DNA from: Cyprinodon diabolis
Lineage: Eukaryota > Chordata > Actinopteri > Cyprinodontiformes > Cyprinodontidae
Length of the DNA stretch: 64,000 nucleotides
Direction: 5' to 3'
Assembly (NCBI GenBank): GCA_030533445.1
Contig: CM060068.1
Location: 33,500,510-33,564,509 of the forward strand
Of the stretch, positions 1 to 14,048 are shown piece by piece (position 1 is the first letter of the stretch; every line of letters begins with the position of its first letter). Below the pieces are notes generated by a model. It saw only the letters and a program-made list of their open reading frames with translations. It was not told the DNA's origin and searched no databases. The position numbers and the translations under genes were made by a program.

Positions 1-330
1 ACGTGAGCTGTTGCGTCGCGGTTCAGCCGCCCACCGGCGGATTGTTTTCGTTGGTGCCACTGGGCTCCTGACGATTTGAACATTTGTTGGTTTTAAAACC
101 CCCATGGAAAATATCATTTCCGTGTTGCTTAGGAATGTGGTCAGTGGCCTGAGGAGCACCTGAGAGCAATGACAGCTAGGTTTACTTTGGGAAACCTGTA
201 AATTATATCATACTGCTTTATTTCTCTTTTAAAAAGTTTTGAATTAAAACTTGCATCTGCGCTTCTTTTATCCTTGCCCTCTCTATAAGCTGCACTTATC
301 ATACTCTGAATTGTTTTTCGCTCTCTTTAG
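1..330. other. Intron of the PP2A B'' gene, left edge
   Basis: This stretch lies upstream of the first recognisable coding exon. The first 60 bases are CpG-rich, and bases 3-8 (gtgagc) would make a good splice donor, so an upstream exon may end at base 2; this cannot be verified because the exon body is outside the window. The stretch ends in a normal acceptor (ctctctttag) at 330. No other gene is seen. Confidence 0.4.
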
Positions 331-3300
331 GCCTGTGAGTGTCCCCTCTACTGGAAAATGCCATTGTTCTGCTCAGCTGGAGGCGACAGGACGGGTTTCG
401 TCTCTGTACACAAGTTTGTGGCTATGTGGAGAAAGTAAGACAATAGCTATTTTTATTCTCTGTAGACCATTGGGTCATTCACTCCCAGCCAAACAGCTCA
501 CACATTGGCCTCTGAACAATATATGACAGCTCGCTCCGGGAACATGGACACTGAAGGGTCATTATGACACTTTGCTTTTCATTTCTAACAGACACCATTG
601 GCTTTAGAGAGACACAAAGCAAAGCGACATTATATGCACAGCACAGTAGGGTGTAGGAACCGTCCACTTAGTGTCTTACTGTATGAAACAGAAATGTTGT
701 GGTGTTTTTATAAAAGTGTCTGTGTGCTGAATGCTGTTGCATGCAATAGGCATGCCCTTGTTTTAATGTACGAGTCTCCAGAGAGCAGGATAGACGTGGC
801 CTTTGACTTAAACTCATGACTGAACCATTCTAAGTTTAGAGGCCATCGCAGGCACTTTAATTATTACTTCTACCAACATGAGCACCTTAATCAACCTGCA
901 CCGATGCAGAATTCTAATTTCAGAATGTATTATTCTGTACTTGTGGTTTTTAGTTTAAGAAGTTAAGCCTTGACTGAATGATTAAAAAAACGTAGCTTTA
1001 GAGCTAAAGAGGAAGCAGCCTCATAACCATCTGTTCTCTCTTTGCTTTTCCAGAACGCTGCAGACCTGTCATGATGATGCTTCTAAATTTGTGCACCTCT
1101 TGGCCAAGCCTGGTTGTAATTACCTGGAACAAGACGACTTTATTCCATTCCTTCAGGTATTAACTGCAGCACACCCAGAGAGAGAAAGCAAGCAAGCACT
1201 CATACATGCTGAGCAGGCTGTGTGGGATGGCAAAATTGCCCCGGTTTGGGTAGTGCAAACTGAGCTTAATTTGTGGCATGCCCCTTTAAAGACCTTCCTT
1301 ATTTATGTAAAGAAGGGAGAATTTGTGTTTTTGCTATATTCCCTTGCAGAAATACCTGCTGCATGTTAGAAACTTGTTTCGAACTGCATTTTAATGCTTC
1401 ATTGCAGTTTTATGTGATTGAACAACACAAAGTAATGCATAATATGTTGTGGAAAGAAAGGGGTGCAGGTTTTCCAGACTCTTAAGAAGAAAATAAAAGT
1501 CTTAACTGCATGGTGTATATTTGTATTCAGCCGCCTGAGTCGGGATTTTGTAGAACTACCTTACAGCTCCAGGTTTTTGCATGTCTACACACAGCAATAC
1601 TCCAGCCCTACCTTTGATTCATGATTATAGTTAGATATGATCTAGACTTGACCTTTCCGACACATATATGTTGATCTAAACCAGCCATTGTAATTCTGAC
1701 ACTGTGTTAAGGGTCATCCTTTTGCTGGAAAACAGACCTACCTCCTCTCCAGGTTCGCCTTGTGTTTAGCTCCATCCATCTTCCCATCTTATTATTTTGT
1801 GTCCCTGCAAAAAACAAGACTCCCCACAGCATGATGCTGTCTCCGCTATTTGTTACCATGGCATCAGAGCGCTGTGCAGCATCGGTTTTCCTCTATCATT
1901 TAAAGCTAGGCCAAGCTGCTCAGTATCGAACTTCTTCTTCCCTATATTAATTGTGGCAAAGTATCAGTAATCGCTACTCTCGTTCATGAAAGCCTATTTT
2001 GCCGAGTGGGAGGCTGAAAGTTGCCGCATCATCAACCTCCTCCACCTGAACATTGGGGCCCCTGCAGCTCTTTCAACATGATCAGTCTCTTGACGCTTTC
2101 ATCATTTCTAGGTTAATTTCCAAGTCTTCCCGTTCTTATATTATAGATTGATCAATAGTTTTTGAGACTTTTCTGTTCTGCTTTAAACGTCTTGATTTTA
2201 TCCCTGACCTGTTTGGTGTATTTCTTTGTCTTCATGATGCAGTTTGTTTATTTAACAGAACACCTGAAATTATGCTGTGATTAAATTACACACATAACAA
2301 TCAGGTGACTGTTATTTGTCATTGTTTGCCCTGGACTTTATTCAGAGGGTAAAATATCTAATAAGATTAAATACAAAATCACACACACTTCAGAGTTTGT
2401 AAAAAGGTTGGATAACGTCAATCTCCTTCCCTTTTATAAGGATGTGCTGCTCTGTGTTGGTCTTTCTCATAATTCCAAAAAAGTAAAATAAAAATAAAAA
2501 AACAATCTATTGGACTGTTTCCAAGTTTGAAGACGAGTTCCCATCCAGGAAGCTTTTTCAATTCAAAATGTCAGAATTAGAAAATTGAACCAGATGAACG
2601 GGTCCGGCCCTTAAGAATGGAAAATCGTTTGGGTTCTTTGTTAGCCTACAATACCTCATACTGGTCTATGCCTCAAGGTTCCAGTAAAATACTGTGCTTG
2701 TTGCCCAAAAAAATCTGTAGTTAGATATATTTCAGCTAGACCCTTTTGATGTCATGGAAAACAGGAGCAGATTAGAGGGAGATTTATAAGAACGATTTTG
2801 TGCATTTCATTGTTGAAGGTAAACAAACAGCTTTAAAAATGATCCCACAAAAAACCTGAACCCAGTTCTAATTGAGTTGTTGGCCATCTGTAAACACGTA
2901 GCCCAGCTTCAGTACCCGTTTTGTGTGTTTTCCTTTCCATCTGGCAGGCTCTTTGTGTGCCAGACTGGCCTTTCCATACACCTGACTCCCATGCATGCTT
3001 GCATGAGCTTTCAGTCTGAGCTGAGCAGCCGTTAGCATAGCAGCAGAGATTCTCTGTGACAGATGCCGTTTAATTTGTACGCTTCCTCTCAGCGAATCGG
3101 CTTTGACCGTTTTGATGAATGAAAGGTGGATTGCAGTGGAGTAGATTTGACTGTCGCAGCCCGTTTCCTACAGCCGGTGATTTATGTGTTTTCTATGATT
3201 TAATTTCTCCCAGTAAGAGTCAAAGAGGCATGACGGCTGCCCTGGAATAAGGCCTTTTAATTTCATCGCCACCATTGCATTTATGGTAACGCTTTGTTCC

Positions 3301-6300
3301 TTTAGTGGTCACCAAGAAGCTGAATTGAGAAAAAAAAAACATGAATAATTGTTCTAATAAGTGTATAACTATAGTTTATTAGGAATAAAGTCATTTCCCT
3401 GATTTATGGCATTATGAGAGAAGCAGTCTCTAATAAACATCTTTATGCTCGACCGTCTCACTGGGTCTGTTAAGATTTCAAAGAGACATTTATATTGGAA
3501 AGCTCAATAACCTTTGTCTTTTCTGCTCCTTTGTGGTAAAGAGGAGACGTACATCTGATGTCTCTATTAGCATTGACTCATACAGCTATGCAGGCAGACT
3601 TTGGGTTTTATCTTTGACAATTTTAAAACAAACCTCGGCTGTTTCTTAGCTTGTCTTTGAAAGTAGCTGTTTAATTTGAAGTTTCGGTTGTAAAACTTCA
3701 GAGCTGAAAATATTTTTTTTTTCTTTCTTTTACGGAGTAAAGACTGAGTAATCCATCTGTATTTTATGTTTTCAGGATGTAGTGAACTCACATGCAGGCC
3801 TGGCCTTTCTAAAAGAAGCGCCAGACTTCCACTCGCGATATATCACCACGGTATGTGACCAAAAAGCCTCTGACATGCAGACTGATCAGGGTTTTTTTTT
3901 CTTTTTGTGTTCATTTAAGGAGATTACTCCATTGATTGATTTTATTTTTTTTTCTTCAGGTAATTCAGAGGATATTTTACAATGTGAACCGGTCATGGAC
4001 TGGAAAAATAAGCTGCTCTGAGCTCAGGAAAAGTAATTTTCTTCAGGTAAACTCAACTTTTTTTTTTTTCCTTTTGTTTGTTTCTTTTTCTAAAATCCTG
4101 ACTAAAATTATTCTTTTTTTTTTTTTTTTTTTTGGTCTTTTTACAACCTTAGACTAGTATTTTGTGTAACTGTATGATTTTGAAGCTATGTGGCATTATT
4201 TCAATTGAGCGTTTTTGTTTATTTATTTGTTTTTATTTGGTGGGGGGGCAGGATGAAACTTAAGTGTGGCATACAGTTAAATTGATCTTATCTGAGATGT
4301 TTTCAAGTATAACTTCAGTTTTTTTGCATTTAGACACTAGAATCTGAAGCTCAGCCATATTGAACGAGTTTCCATCTCGAGTATTTCTCTTTAGCTCCAT
4401 CCAGCTCCCATTTGAAAGAAAAAGTCTTCCCCTAACATGATACCACCATCATGCCTCATAATGGGGAGGCTTTCTGTTGGTCTATTACCATGAATGACAG
4501 TTAAAAAAAAGATTGATTTGGTTTTATTGAAACAATATTTTTCATATATGATCATTTTATGATATTAGGATTTCTTTAATAATTATTTAGAAAAGTACTT
4601 TACTTTGATTTAAATGTCACATGAGAAGACAGCTCCCCTGTCTTCCATCATTTATTTTTGCTCCTGTGCGACAGAATGTGGCGTTGCTGGAGCAGGAGGA
4701 AGATGTGAACCAGCTGACAGAATTCTTCTCCTATGAGCATTTTTATGTGATCTACTGCAAGTTCTGGGAGCTGGACACCGATCATGACCTCTACATCGAC
4801 CAGAGAGACCTGATGCGACACAATGACCAAGGTGCGTAACCGGAGATCAGTTTATTTACCTAAAATTACAATCTTTCCACTAAGGGCATTATTGTTTCTC
4901 CAGATTCTAAATGTACCAATAAGAAGGCTTATTTGGATTGTTTTTGCTCCTGATGAGCACCCCATAAAATAGATGAATTTCCCCTCGTTTTGTACCACAT
5001 ATTTCCATCTTATGGTTTGAGTGGGAAAAGACACATGATCAATAAGACAGCAGCATATATAGTCCTCCTCAAAGACGCCATGTCACAGGGATGACCAACA
5101 TGAGTTATTGCGCCGTCTCAAAAACTAAATTGGATAGAAAGAGAATGGGTTGCATGTGTTTTGTTGAAGTATGGAAACGGAGAGAGCTTGGTTGTAAGAA
5201 GCTACTCTGCTTTATTTTTGCAGCCATTTCACAGAAAATGATTGAAAGGATCTTCTCAGGAACAGTTACAAGGTGAGGAATAATTTTCTTCAGTAGAAGA
5301 TGGAATTTGAATCAACGCTACAGGTATTTATCATCTCTTTGTCTATGCAATCAGAGACAGGCGGGTGTTTAAGGAGGGAAGGCTAAGTTACTCGGACTTT
5401 GTTTGGTTCCTCATCTCTGAGGAAGACAAGAAGACCGACACCAGGTATCTTGACTTTTGGCTGCACTGATTGTGGTGTCTTTGTTTTCCTCAGCTGTTTG
5501 TGTAACTCTCCTTGTCCAGCATAGAGTACTGGTTCCGCTGTATGGACCTGGATGGGGACGGGGTGCTCAGCATGTATGAGCTGGAGTACTTCTATGAGGA
5601 TCAATGTCAGAAACTGGAGGCCATGGCTATCGAACCCCTTCCATTCGAGGACTGCCTCTGCCAAATGCTGGACCTCGTCAAACCTGAGGTGGAAGGTCGG
5701 TGCTGTTTCCCATTTATCCACATAGCGCCCAGTCAGGCTGATCCCACTGTGTCCCCGGCGATCATTGATCATGGGGTGAGGGGAACAGTTACAGATGATA
5801 GGACTAACTGGGCTGCCTGGGGCCAGCTGCTGGTGTCATCCACACTGTCAACAAACTCCCTCCAACACTTAACTCTTCCACTGTGTGATTTAGAAGTTCC
5901 CAGTGGGTTATGCATGTTTGGTATTGATGGCCACTGCTGGAATGTGATCCAAGTTCAGCCTGATGGTGTGCTGCATGAGTAGAGCTGTATGATATTACAT
6001 GAAATCTGATATGGAACAACCTCTTTACTCAGATGTTTTTCAGAGTAGTAACTAGGCAGAGAAACCTAAAGTATTTTAACAGATTGTGGGAGCAGTTAAA
6101 ATCCACCATGTTGGTAATTTCATAAATTTGTACCTCTGCCAAGATGTGGATCCGGAAAGCCTCTCGCTGCTCTGGAGCCGAGATCAAAAAACACCTGAAA
6201 CTGTTTGTCTAGTTTTCTCCAAATGAGCTAACTGATAAAACACAGATCTACTGACTGTTGTGAATAAATGTCTAAATTTCCAGTTGAGGATAGTTAAAAA

Positions 6301-9300
6301 AAAAAAAAAAAATCAGGTTAAGCCTTTGAAGAGGGAAATAGACTATAAATCTATTTGTATTTAATAATTCAACATTGATTACATATAATATACACAAATA
6401 TGGATACATGTGTATACATCGGCTGATGCCATGTTGTTTTCAGTTATTGCATGAACATTCTAATGTGCAGTTTCGATTAAATTTAATGGAAATACCACAA
6501 AACTTTGCATTTTTTTTACTTTGCATTTTTTAAATTAGCAGAATATATCTACATAGTTTTGCTCACATTTGTAATGAAAATGCAGCTGGTGATTGGTTGA
6601 TTTGAATTATTAAAGTATTAGGAGGAAAAAAAATCTAAATTATGCATTCTCAGTAATCCAAACAGCTTTAAAGGGGTCATAGAATGATTATATAGGGTAT
6701 TTGGAGCTGGTCCTTAAGGTCTCTGAATCGGGTGTGTAACATTGGTTGGGCTGAAAATGCCATTTTCAGGCTTGCTGAAATAGCAAATATACAAGCCTGG
6801 TTAAAAGCCCTAGAATGAAATGACAGGTTGTCTTCTTTTATTGTTATGCTCCTGAATATTTAGATGAGCTGTGCTCTGATTGGTTGGTTTACAACGAGCG
6901 AAGCTGCTGAGCAACGACGCATCATAGCAACAAGCACCCACTCACTGAAACATCAAATTGTTGATATGGTATGGTGACCAGACATCCCCTTTTTCCCGGA
7001 CATGTCCTACTTTTCATACCAAAAAAATGTTCGGGGGGAGTTTCAAAATCGTCCGGGATTTTTGGCAACTACAGTGCAGCACATAGTCAAAACACACCGG
7101 GCACTCAAACCGAGCTGTCAGCCCAGGGGCTGCTCTGGGAACCCCGGCAGACAGGTCAGGAAGCCAGCGGGGGACGGAGCGACCGAACCCGACCCGGTAA
7201 CGGTAGCCTGGACACCAGCGGTCCCGTGCTTCCCCCGCCTGCCTTTCCGGGCAGGTGGGGGGAAGTATACCGTCCTCCTTTTCAGAAACCCAAATCTGGT
7301 CACCGTAGATATGCTAGCATTGCTATCAACAGCTTAGCGACTAAATAATACTTATAGCTTGCAGTGATGATGGCCTTACAGTCAGAACAGCCCCTCGTTT
7401 CAGTAAAAGAAGTTTAGCAAATCCTGCTTTGAACTGTCCAAGATTCTAAAAGCTGTCTTCGGTCAAATGCTCAGAGCAAATGAACAGCTAAGCATCAAAT
7501 TTTGCAAGTTTCTTCTGATAAACAAAAATAATCCTTGCTTGTGGAGTCTTCGGATCCTTGCAAAGACTGAAAATGTTCCCCTTTCTCCGTCCAGCCTGGA
7601 ACACTGCATTTACGCCCGTGGTTCTGGCTCATTTTCAATAGAGAAACTGCCTGCTTTGTAATTGTTGTAGAAGTAAACCAAACTGTAGCTAAAAAGCTAA
7701 ACTAGTCTCTTACATCTACCCCTATTCATGTTCTAAGGCCATTGAACATGTGGACTGGTCTTTATGTCAATTTTGGGGTGTGACAAAAGTACAGGCCAGA
7801 ACCAAATAAGGCACCATCCCCAAGTTGACATCAATTTGGTGCTTCGTTTGGATTCGCCCGTTTTATGGTGGAAGTTTAGAATTGTGAGATTTGCAGAGAA
7901 AGGAGGTGTCGATGGGGTTTGAACGTCTCTGTACGTCCATTTCACCCACTGAACTATCGTTATTCATCTATGACAATGTAAACTTGGTCAGAGGATAGGA
8001 CACTCAGTGAAATACTTTGAAAATCAAACTTGTAAGCTAAGAGTGTTATTGGAGGACAGGACAAGACATTTAAAAAAAAAAAATTATATTTTGATGACAA
8101 AAATTCAGGTCAATGTCATAAACAATCACTTGCCCTAATATAAAAAAGAAACTAGCTTCTATAACAAGTTCAGTAAAAACAGAGTGAAAGAACGACCTTT
8201 TTTGTTAGAACATATGCTGATATATGCACTTACATTTTTTTTTAACTTTTTTTCTTAGCTAATTAGCTTCAAATAGGTTTTAACCTCTTTGCTTAGCTTT
8301 TTACCTTTCTAAGTTTTTAACATTTTTTCCCCAACTTGATTTACAATAGTTAATGTTTCATCCATGGGCTCATCCCATTTGTCAACGCCAAAATGACCTT
8401 TGCTACTATGTAGTAATATCTTTGTTAGATGGTTGGATATAAAACTAGCGCTTCTACTCCTCTCTGCAGATGGAGAGACTCCATTAGTGAGGGATAAAAA
8501 ACAATAACGTTCCCCATTAAGGGTTAAATGGGCACCGATACTCTTAATTATCATCAATATTGCGTTGCTTACCCATAACTTTCTGGACACTCTGGTTCCT
8601 TTATATTAAAAGATGGATGTTTCTGTTTTATTTTTCACGTCTTGTCGCTGTAAATGAGGCTTTTAGGCAGAGCAGCTTGTCAGTGTGCTAGGACAATGCT
8701 AACATTTTTATTCTTAGTTTTTATGAGTCATTGATGATTTATTTGTGTTCTTTGCAGTTAATCATGAAGACAATACTTTAAAATGTGTTTCTGATAGTCC
8801 TTTCCTTTTTTAACTGTTGATAGGTAAGATCACTCTGCGGGATCTGAAGAAGTGCAAGCTGGCCCATATCTTCTATGACACTTTCTTCAACATTGAAAAG
8901 TACCTGGACCACGAGCAGCGGGACCCTTTCTCTGTCATTAGGGTGCGTAAGATGTGCTAAAAGGTAGTGTTCATCTCCACCACCAAGCGCTCAGCATAAC
9001 TAGTCCTGTTACGCTCTCTGGTTTTAAAGGAGGCCGAGACAGACGGCCAGGAGGTGTCGGACTGGGAGAAATACGCGGCGGACGAGTACGACATCCTGGT
9101 GGCGGAGGACGCAGCTAATGATCACTGCAATGATGTGTAAGAGTGACACCACAAGCAGCTTCAGTGAATGGAAGCAAACCTATTAAATTATTGACAAAAC
9201 TACAACTTTAAGCTGTTGGGAGTCTTTCAGAACAGTTTTATTTCACTTTCTCGTTTTTTATTATTATTTTCAGTCCCATGTTTGATGGCGATTCATTTGT

Positions 9301-11735
9301 TTTGGATTTTTTTCCATTAATCTCGTTTGGTTGCACTAATTTAGCTTTAAATCAAGTTTAAGTCTTTAATTCTCATCCTTTACTGTATAATTACTGACTA
9401 AATGTAATTGAACTGATATTAATGGAATTCAAATAGTTTCTCTTTAAGAACTATACAGATTAATATGCACAATATAGACTGTGAAAGGTAAGACTAGACA
9501 GTGTTCAGAGTCCCTTTATTGGGGGTCGTATTTGGCTGTTACTGTCTGTCAGGGTGAACATGGTGGTCAGTTTGATGCAGCAGCAGATGAGCCCCTCTGA
9601 AAGTGAATCGGTGATAAACCAGGCTGTTGACAGGCATGTTGTGTGGCGCTTTTAGGAACACCACCGACCTCTAGAGACAGGCAGCTCCCCAGAGCAGGTA
9701 AGACACTCAGGGTTACATCAGGGATAATAGTTTTCCTCCTCTTCCCCCGCTTTCTCTCTGGGAAACTCATCCTAAACCCTTCTGTCCTCTCCCTCCACCA
9801 AATGTTCACACATTCATAACAGAATGTAGTGGGGGGGGGTTATCCACCACAGTGTCCTGTTTATGCAACCCTGTCAGACCTGGGTGTTTGTTTCTGAACC
9901 AGACGGCTTTCATCTTCCGATTTTTATGTGAGAAAAACAAGAAAGCTCTCCTCCACATCTGTCCCGGCCTCTGTGTGGCGATCCTGTGTCCTTTCCAGTC
10001 ACATCTGCTTGCTAAAAGATGCGCTTCAGTGTAACGGAGGAAAAATGTCTCCTTGCTTTCTTGCCAAGAAGACGGACTTCACTCACTCCTGCCTTTATTA
10101 AATCAGCTCTGTTTGTTGAATCAAAGAATGAAAACTGATCTCTCACAGATCTCTGGTCAGTTCAGTAATGCTTTCCTGCAACATTTTTCTGCAGGGTTTT
10201 ATTTTTATTTAACTCCTGGCAAGAAAGCAAACCTGTTTCCCACCTAACTTCATTGCATGGACATTCAGAGGCACGTTTACTCCGGGTTGGCACAAACTGA
10301 TATAAAGAAACAAGGGCTTGTAATTTCATTAAAAGTGTTGTTTTACTATTTCTTTGAATTAAGGTAAGGATGGAAACCACAGATCATATTAAGTGACATC
10401 TAAAAATGTACACCCCTTGAATTTTTTTCTCATTTTGTCGCATAAGAATAAAAAAGTACTTCATCTGGAATTTATTAGATAGGCCAGCATAAGATCCACA
10501 CGGTTGAAAGTGGAAGAGAAATGAGAATTTTGTGACATTTTTATTCAGCTCATTTTACTTTAATACAGCTACATAAAATCAGCTTCAACCAGCTGCCTTT
10601 AGAAACCACCAGATTAGCTAACAGAGTCCAAGGAACTACCCAGTAAGGCTAAGAGAGTATCCATGTTAGCTCTGGAGGAGCTACAGAGGCCGACGGCTCA
10701 GGTAAGGGAATCCGCTGAAAGGATACTTTTAGGTGTTTACTTCAGAACCAGGCCTCAATACAGAAAATAAAGTTTTATTTTTCATGCACCATGTTGATGA
10801 TGCTGTAGATCCTGTCAGATTAGACCAAAACTTTCTGGCCGACAGTGAGGAAAACAAGTATTTGAACACCCTGCTATTTGGCAAGTTCTCCCACTTAGAA
10901 ATCATGGAGGGGTTTTAAATCGTCATCATGGGTGCATCTCCACTGTGAGAGACATAATCTAAAAGAAAAAAAAAAAAAGATTCAGAAATCACAATGTATG
11001 ATTTTTTATATATATATTTACTTGGGAGATACATTCAAATAAGTATTTCAACACCTGTCCATAAGCTAGAATTCTGGCCCTCAAAGGCCTGTTATTCTGC
11101 CTTCAAAATGTCCACCTCTACTCCATTTATTCTCCTAAATTAGAGGTACCTGTTTGTTTTACATTAAAAAATGGCATGACTTCAAATCATGAAGGCAAAT
11201 CCAGCTGATCTGTGATCGGTAGGACTCGAGTATTGAGTTGGAGCTTCCTGCACAGAAAAATGAGGAAGGGTTTCAGTTTTTACATGGTACAGACAAAACT
11301 GCATCACTGTCCTTCTACTTTATAATAATGAGCTACTATGTTTAGGTCTTGTTTGTGGTTTTGATGTGAAAAAGTTCAAGGGGTTTGAAAACTTTTGGGG
11401 AAAATGTTTACCTGGTTCCAAACATCTCACTTGTTCTTTTCTTGTTCTTGGTCTGTTCTTCTAACCAGAACCATTTTTTTTAAAAACAGACCAGTGTTCA
11501 TTAAAAGCACATCAGTTTCCTGCAAAGAATCTCTATAAGAATTATTAGAACCCCATCCTGTATTGTTAGTAATCCCCGTCTCTTATCTGTGTTTAGGTAT
11601 GATAATCCTCTGAGCCCTCTGGGGCAGCACATCTCCAGTGAGCTGGGTCTGACAAAGAAGCACTTCTTTGAGATCCCCACTCCCCACTGCAACCTGGACA
11701 TGGAGGAATACGAATATGAAGACGACTTTGAATGA
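331..11735 (+). CDS. ppp2r3b: PP2A regulatory subunit B'' (PPP2R3B-like), 3' part
   Basis: B'' subunits bind the PP2A scaffold and catalytic subunits, respond to calcium through EF hands, and direct the phosphatase to targets such as cell-cycle proteins. Eleven exons were joined: 331-434, 1054-1156, 3776-3850, 3960-4046, 4675-4831, 5224-5272, 5355-5444, 5520-5695, 8824-8942, 9030-9136, 11597-11735. They give 1206 nt, exactly 401 codons plus TGA. Visible signatures are [48 protein letters not shown], a degenerate EF hand ([11 protein letters not shown], exon 4675-4831) and a canonical one ([12 protein letters not shown], exon 5520-5695), then [16 protein letters not shown]. That last block matches PPP2R3B better than PPP2R3A as I remember them. 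The acidic tail ends in EYEYEDDFE. The N-terminal part is missing because the window starts inside the gene. The family is certain; the paralogue less so. STAG3 converges on it from the right. Confidence 0.8.
1740..2460 (-). mobile_element. Decayed Tc1/mariner-type remnant
   Basis: In the intron 1157-3775, the complement around 1826-1845 reads DSIMLWG, a worn version of the Tc1 transposase motif (K)[10 protein letters not shown]. The surrounding AT-rich sequence contains lattice-like Tc1 phrases but no open frame. Ends and terminal repeats are not recognisable, so the limits are approximate. Confidence 0.4.
4370..4500 (-). mobile_element. Short Tc1-type transposase relic
   Basis: The complement of about 4435-4475 reads [14 protein letters not shown] residues, resembling the [10 protein letters not shown] motif of Tc1 transposases. 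It lies in the intron 4047-4674 of the PP2A gene and has no usable reading frame. Confidence 0.3.
5696..8823. other. Large intron of the PP2A B'' gene
   Basis: This 3.1-kb intron separates the exon holding the canonical EF hand from the exon starting KITLRDLKK. Its junctions are phase 1. It contains a MITE at 6970-7307. A start like TTAAAGGGGTCATAGAATG near 6669 resembles a frequent fish DNA-transposon end, but its partner end was not found. Open frames inside are short and show no family signature. Confidence 0.7.
6970..7307. mobile_element. Non-autonomous DNA transposon (MITE), 338 bp
   Basis: The ends are inverted repeats: TATGGTGACCAGA at 6970-6982 and, on the complement of 7295-7307, TACGGTGACCAGA (12 of 13 matching). 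The interior is much more GC-rich than the surrounding intron (about 7080-7260). A subterminal block (tcgtccgggattttt, cgtcctcctttt) is familiar from dispersed fish repeats. There is no transposase. Confidence 0.6.
9137..11596. other. Last intron of the PP2A B'' gene with worn repeats
   Basis: The intron joins the exon ending in DHCND to the terminal exon. Between about 10390 and 11405 are blocks such as gtacaccccttgaattttttt and, near the other end, ttcaaggggtttgaaaac, which are opposite-facing and resemble the ends of fish Tc1-like elements. The interior has no transposase frame. Nothing else coding is supported. Confidence 0.45.
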
Positions 11736-12510
11736 ATCCTGGAGCTATCAGGCTTCACTGAAAAGCCCACTTATCACTTTTCCTCTTCCATATACAGTCA
11801 ACTTGTGCAGTTTTCATATAAAAAAAAAAAAAAAAAAAAGATCAACAGATGCAAAACTAAAGGAACAACTGTAAAAACCAGACGCCTTATATTTTCAGTC
11901 ATACTTTTTTTAAATCATTGTTATTATTACCGGAGATGACTTAATAATGTTGTAACCGGGTTCTTTTCTTCCACACCTTCCCTCGTCACATTTATACGCT
12001 TTTTCTCCAGGTTATCTTCAGCATAACGGATCATTCAGGGAGTATAAACGTTGGTGTTTGTAATTATGGCCACAGGTGCCAAAAGGCATTCGTTCTACAC
12101 CAGAGCTCCATGAATAGTTCACAGAAAAAAAGGCCTTATTGATTAAATTCAAAGAGGATGTTTATTGGCTAATGTTACATTCCAGTAATCATATCAAAGG
12201 GGTTTTTCTGTCCTAGTCTAAGCCCTCTGCTCAAACCAAGCATACCATTCAGATGCCCCCCACCCCATACTGTACATGTCTCCCTTCATTAGGACTATAA
12301 TGTTTGTCAGAGTTGGAATTTTAAATTATTTGAAATGAATTTATAGAGCACTGTACATATTTATTATAATTTTGCCGTGTTGTAAATGATGTGGAGTTTT
12401 AGGCATTTTTCTATGGTTCAGAGTACTTCATGTGAATGTGCTTTTGCAGTAAATAAAGGAACATTTGGAGGTTTTTGGAATGAAAAAATAAAGCTCTGGT
12501 TATAAAACTA
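11736..12510 (+). other. ppp2r3b: 3' UTR and polyadenylation signals of the PP2A B'' gene
   Basis: Downstream of the stop at 11733-11735 there is no further frame. Two AATAAA hexamers lie at 12452-12457 and 12487-12492, so the message probably ends near 12480-12515. A long A run at 11821-11839 lies just after the stop and could prime oligo-dT internally. Confidence 0.6.
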
Positions 12511-14048
12511 AAGGTAAGAACCTGCTGTTTTTTTATATACATGTATATATTAGTTTCATCTAATACAAACATGAGATTCTCAGAAAATTAGGAAGTGATT
12601 TTATTTTTTTCCATATTGCTGCATCCTTAAAAGATCGGATGCCAAAAACAGTATTTTCTACAAGAGGATGAAGTGGATGGAAGAAGGGAACAGAAATATT
12701 TAGGAAAAAAACAGCACAAAGGGAATACAATGCAGATGTTAGACTTAAAAAGAAAAAAATTCTTCTCAAAGACAAATATTTCAAACATTTTACCTACATT
12801 CTAATGGAAAGACACAATTTAGACATTTAAAAGTTTGTTCTTTTATGAAAATAAAAAGTAAAATCACTGTTCCAATCTCCAGATGGTAAAATGCATTCAG
12901 TGGTATTGAAAGTGCGCGCATAGGAAGGTCCACCACCAAAGCAATAGTTAGATCATGTTTGGTTTTATTCAACCTATTTATTTTAATTACAAATATAAAA
13001 TGATCAAATCACAATGTCCAATTTAACCTGTAAAAAAAACCATCAAATATGTCACAAATATAAAAGGATAAATTAGTGTCATTGAGGTACCTGGGGATTC
13101 ATTTTACGGTACAGCACTTAAAAAAAAAAAAAAGATACCATATATTGAACATATAAAGTCATGTAGACATAACCAAACCCTGATAGCTGTTTAAGAGAAC
13201 ATTTCAGGCTAAATCAACCAAAAACCCAATAAGGACCCTGGTAACTATGGGACCTTATTTCAGAGACGGTTCAGACTGACTTTATGAACTTTAGGGAAAA
13301 ATACAGCTTATATCTACACTGATTCAGCTCTCTTTGGTCTCTGGACAGTTTAATTTATCCACATGTTTCTTTAGATGGCAGCAGCTTGACGTTTTACTGC
13401 AAATTTACATGATTCATGTTTACAGGCTTGTGTTTCTAAATATCTTGTAGAATTATATGAGCTGTGAAAGTACTCTTAACCCTGATAACACAAACCCTGG
13501 CATGATTTTTGAGTCTTTAAATCATCCTAAAAGGTCATTTAAGACATGATTAACTATTATAATCGATTCTTGAGTTTGCATTTTCCTCAGCCGGTAACCC
13601 AAGACTAAAATGATTCCTAAAACATTTAACTAAAAAGGTCACGCTAGGGTGGAAAATCTAATACCAGGACATTTATAATAATAATTAAAGTGTTTTCTTT
13701 TCTTAAAATGCATCTTAGAAAATAAAATTGAAATGTTTTTCCTTTTATTTTGTTTTTCTATACTGGTCCAAACCTGGAAATGATGCTAGAAGAAGTCAAA
13801 CGCTAAGAACCCTGTATCTATTTAGAGTAATTAGAGTTCATTTGGCTCTACTTCATCTACCAGCTTATACACATTAGACATCAAGTAGTGCTGGAAGAAA
13901 AAAAGGTGCTTTGGGGTGCGAGATGTCATACTTGGTTTGGGCCTTTTTATCATGTTAGAGCTTAAAACACTGGTGGTTCAGATCTGATCCAGAGCAAATT
14001 AAAGCCTTGTCCAGACAGGAGAGACGATCCACTTCGGTTTCCTGTTTC
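12511..14048 (-). other. stag3: Probable 3' UTR of STAG3 and the convergent gap
   Basis: The sequence between the PP2A poly(A) signals and the STAG3 stop has no coding exon. AATAAA on the complement (tttatt on +) occurs at about 12963-12968 and 12978-12983, so the STAG3 message could end there after a 1.1-kb UTR. The two convergent messages would then stop within about 0.5 kb of each other. Confidence 0.4.

Noticed and set aside
5512..5982. 156-codon open frame
   Set aside because: Its first half is the true EF-hand exon 5520-5695; the rest is intron read-through past a good donor at 5696 and shows no family resemblance.
6971..7348. Two overlapping frames of 111-125 codons
   Set aside because: They cover the GC-rich interior of the MITE at 6970-7307 and have no recognisable protein family.
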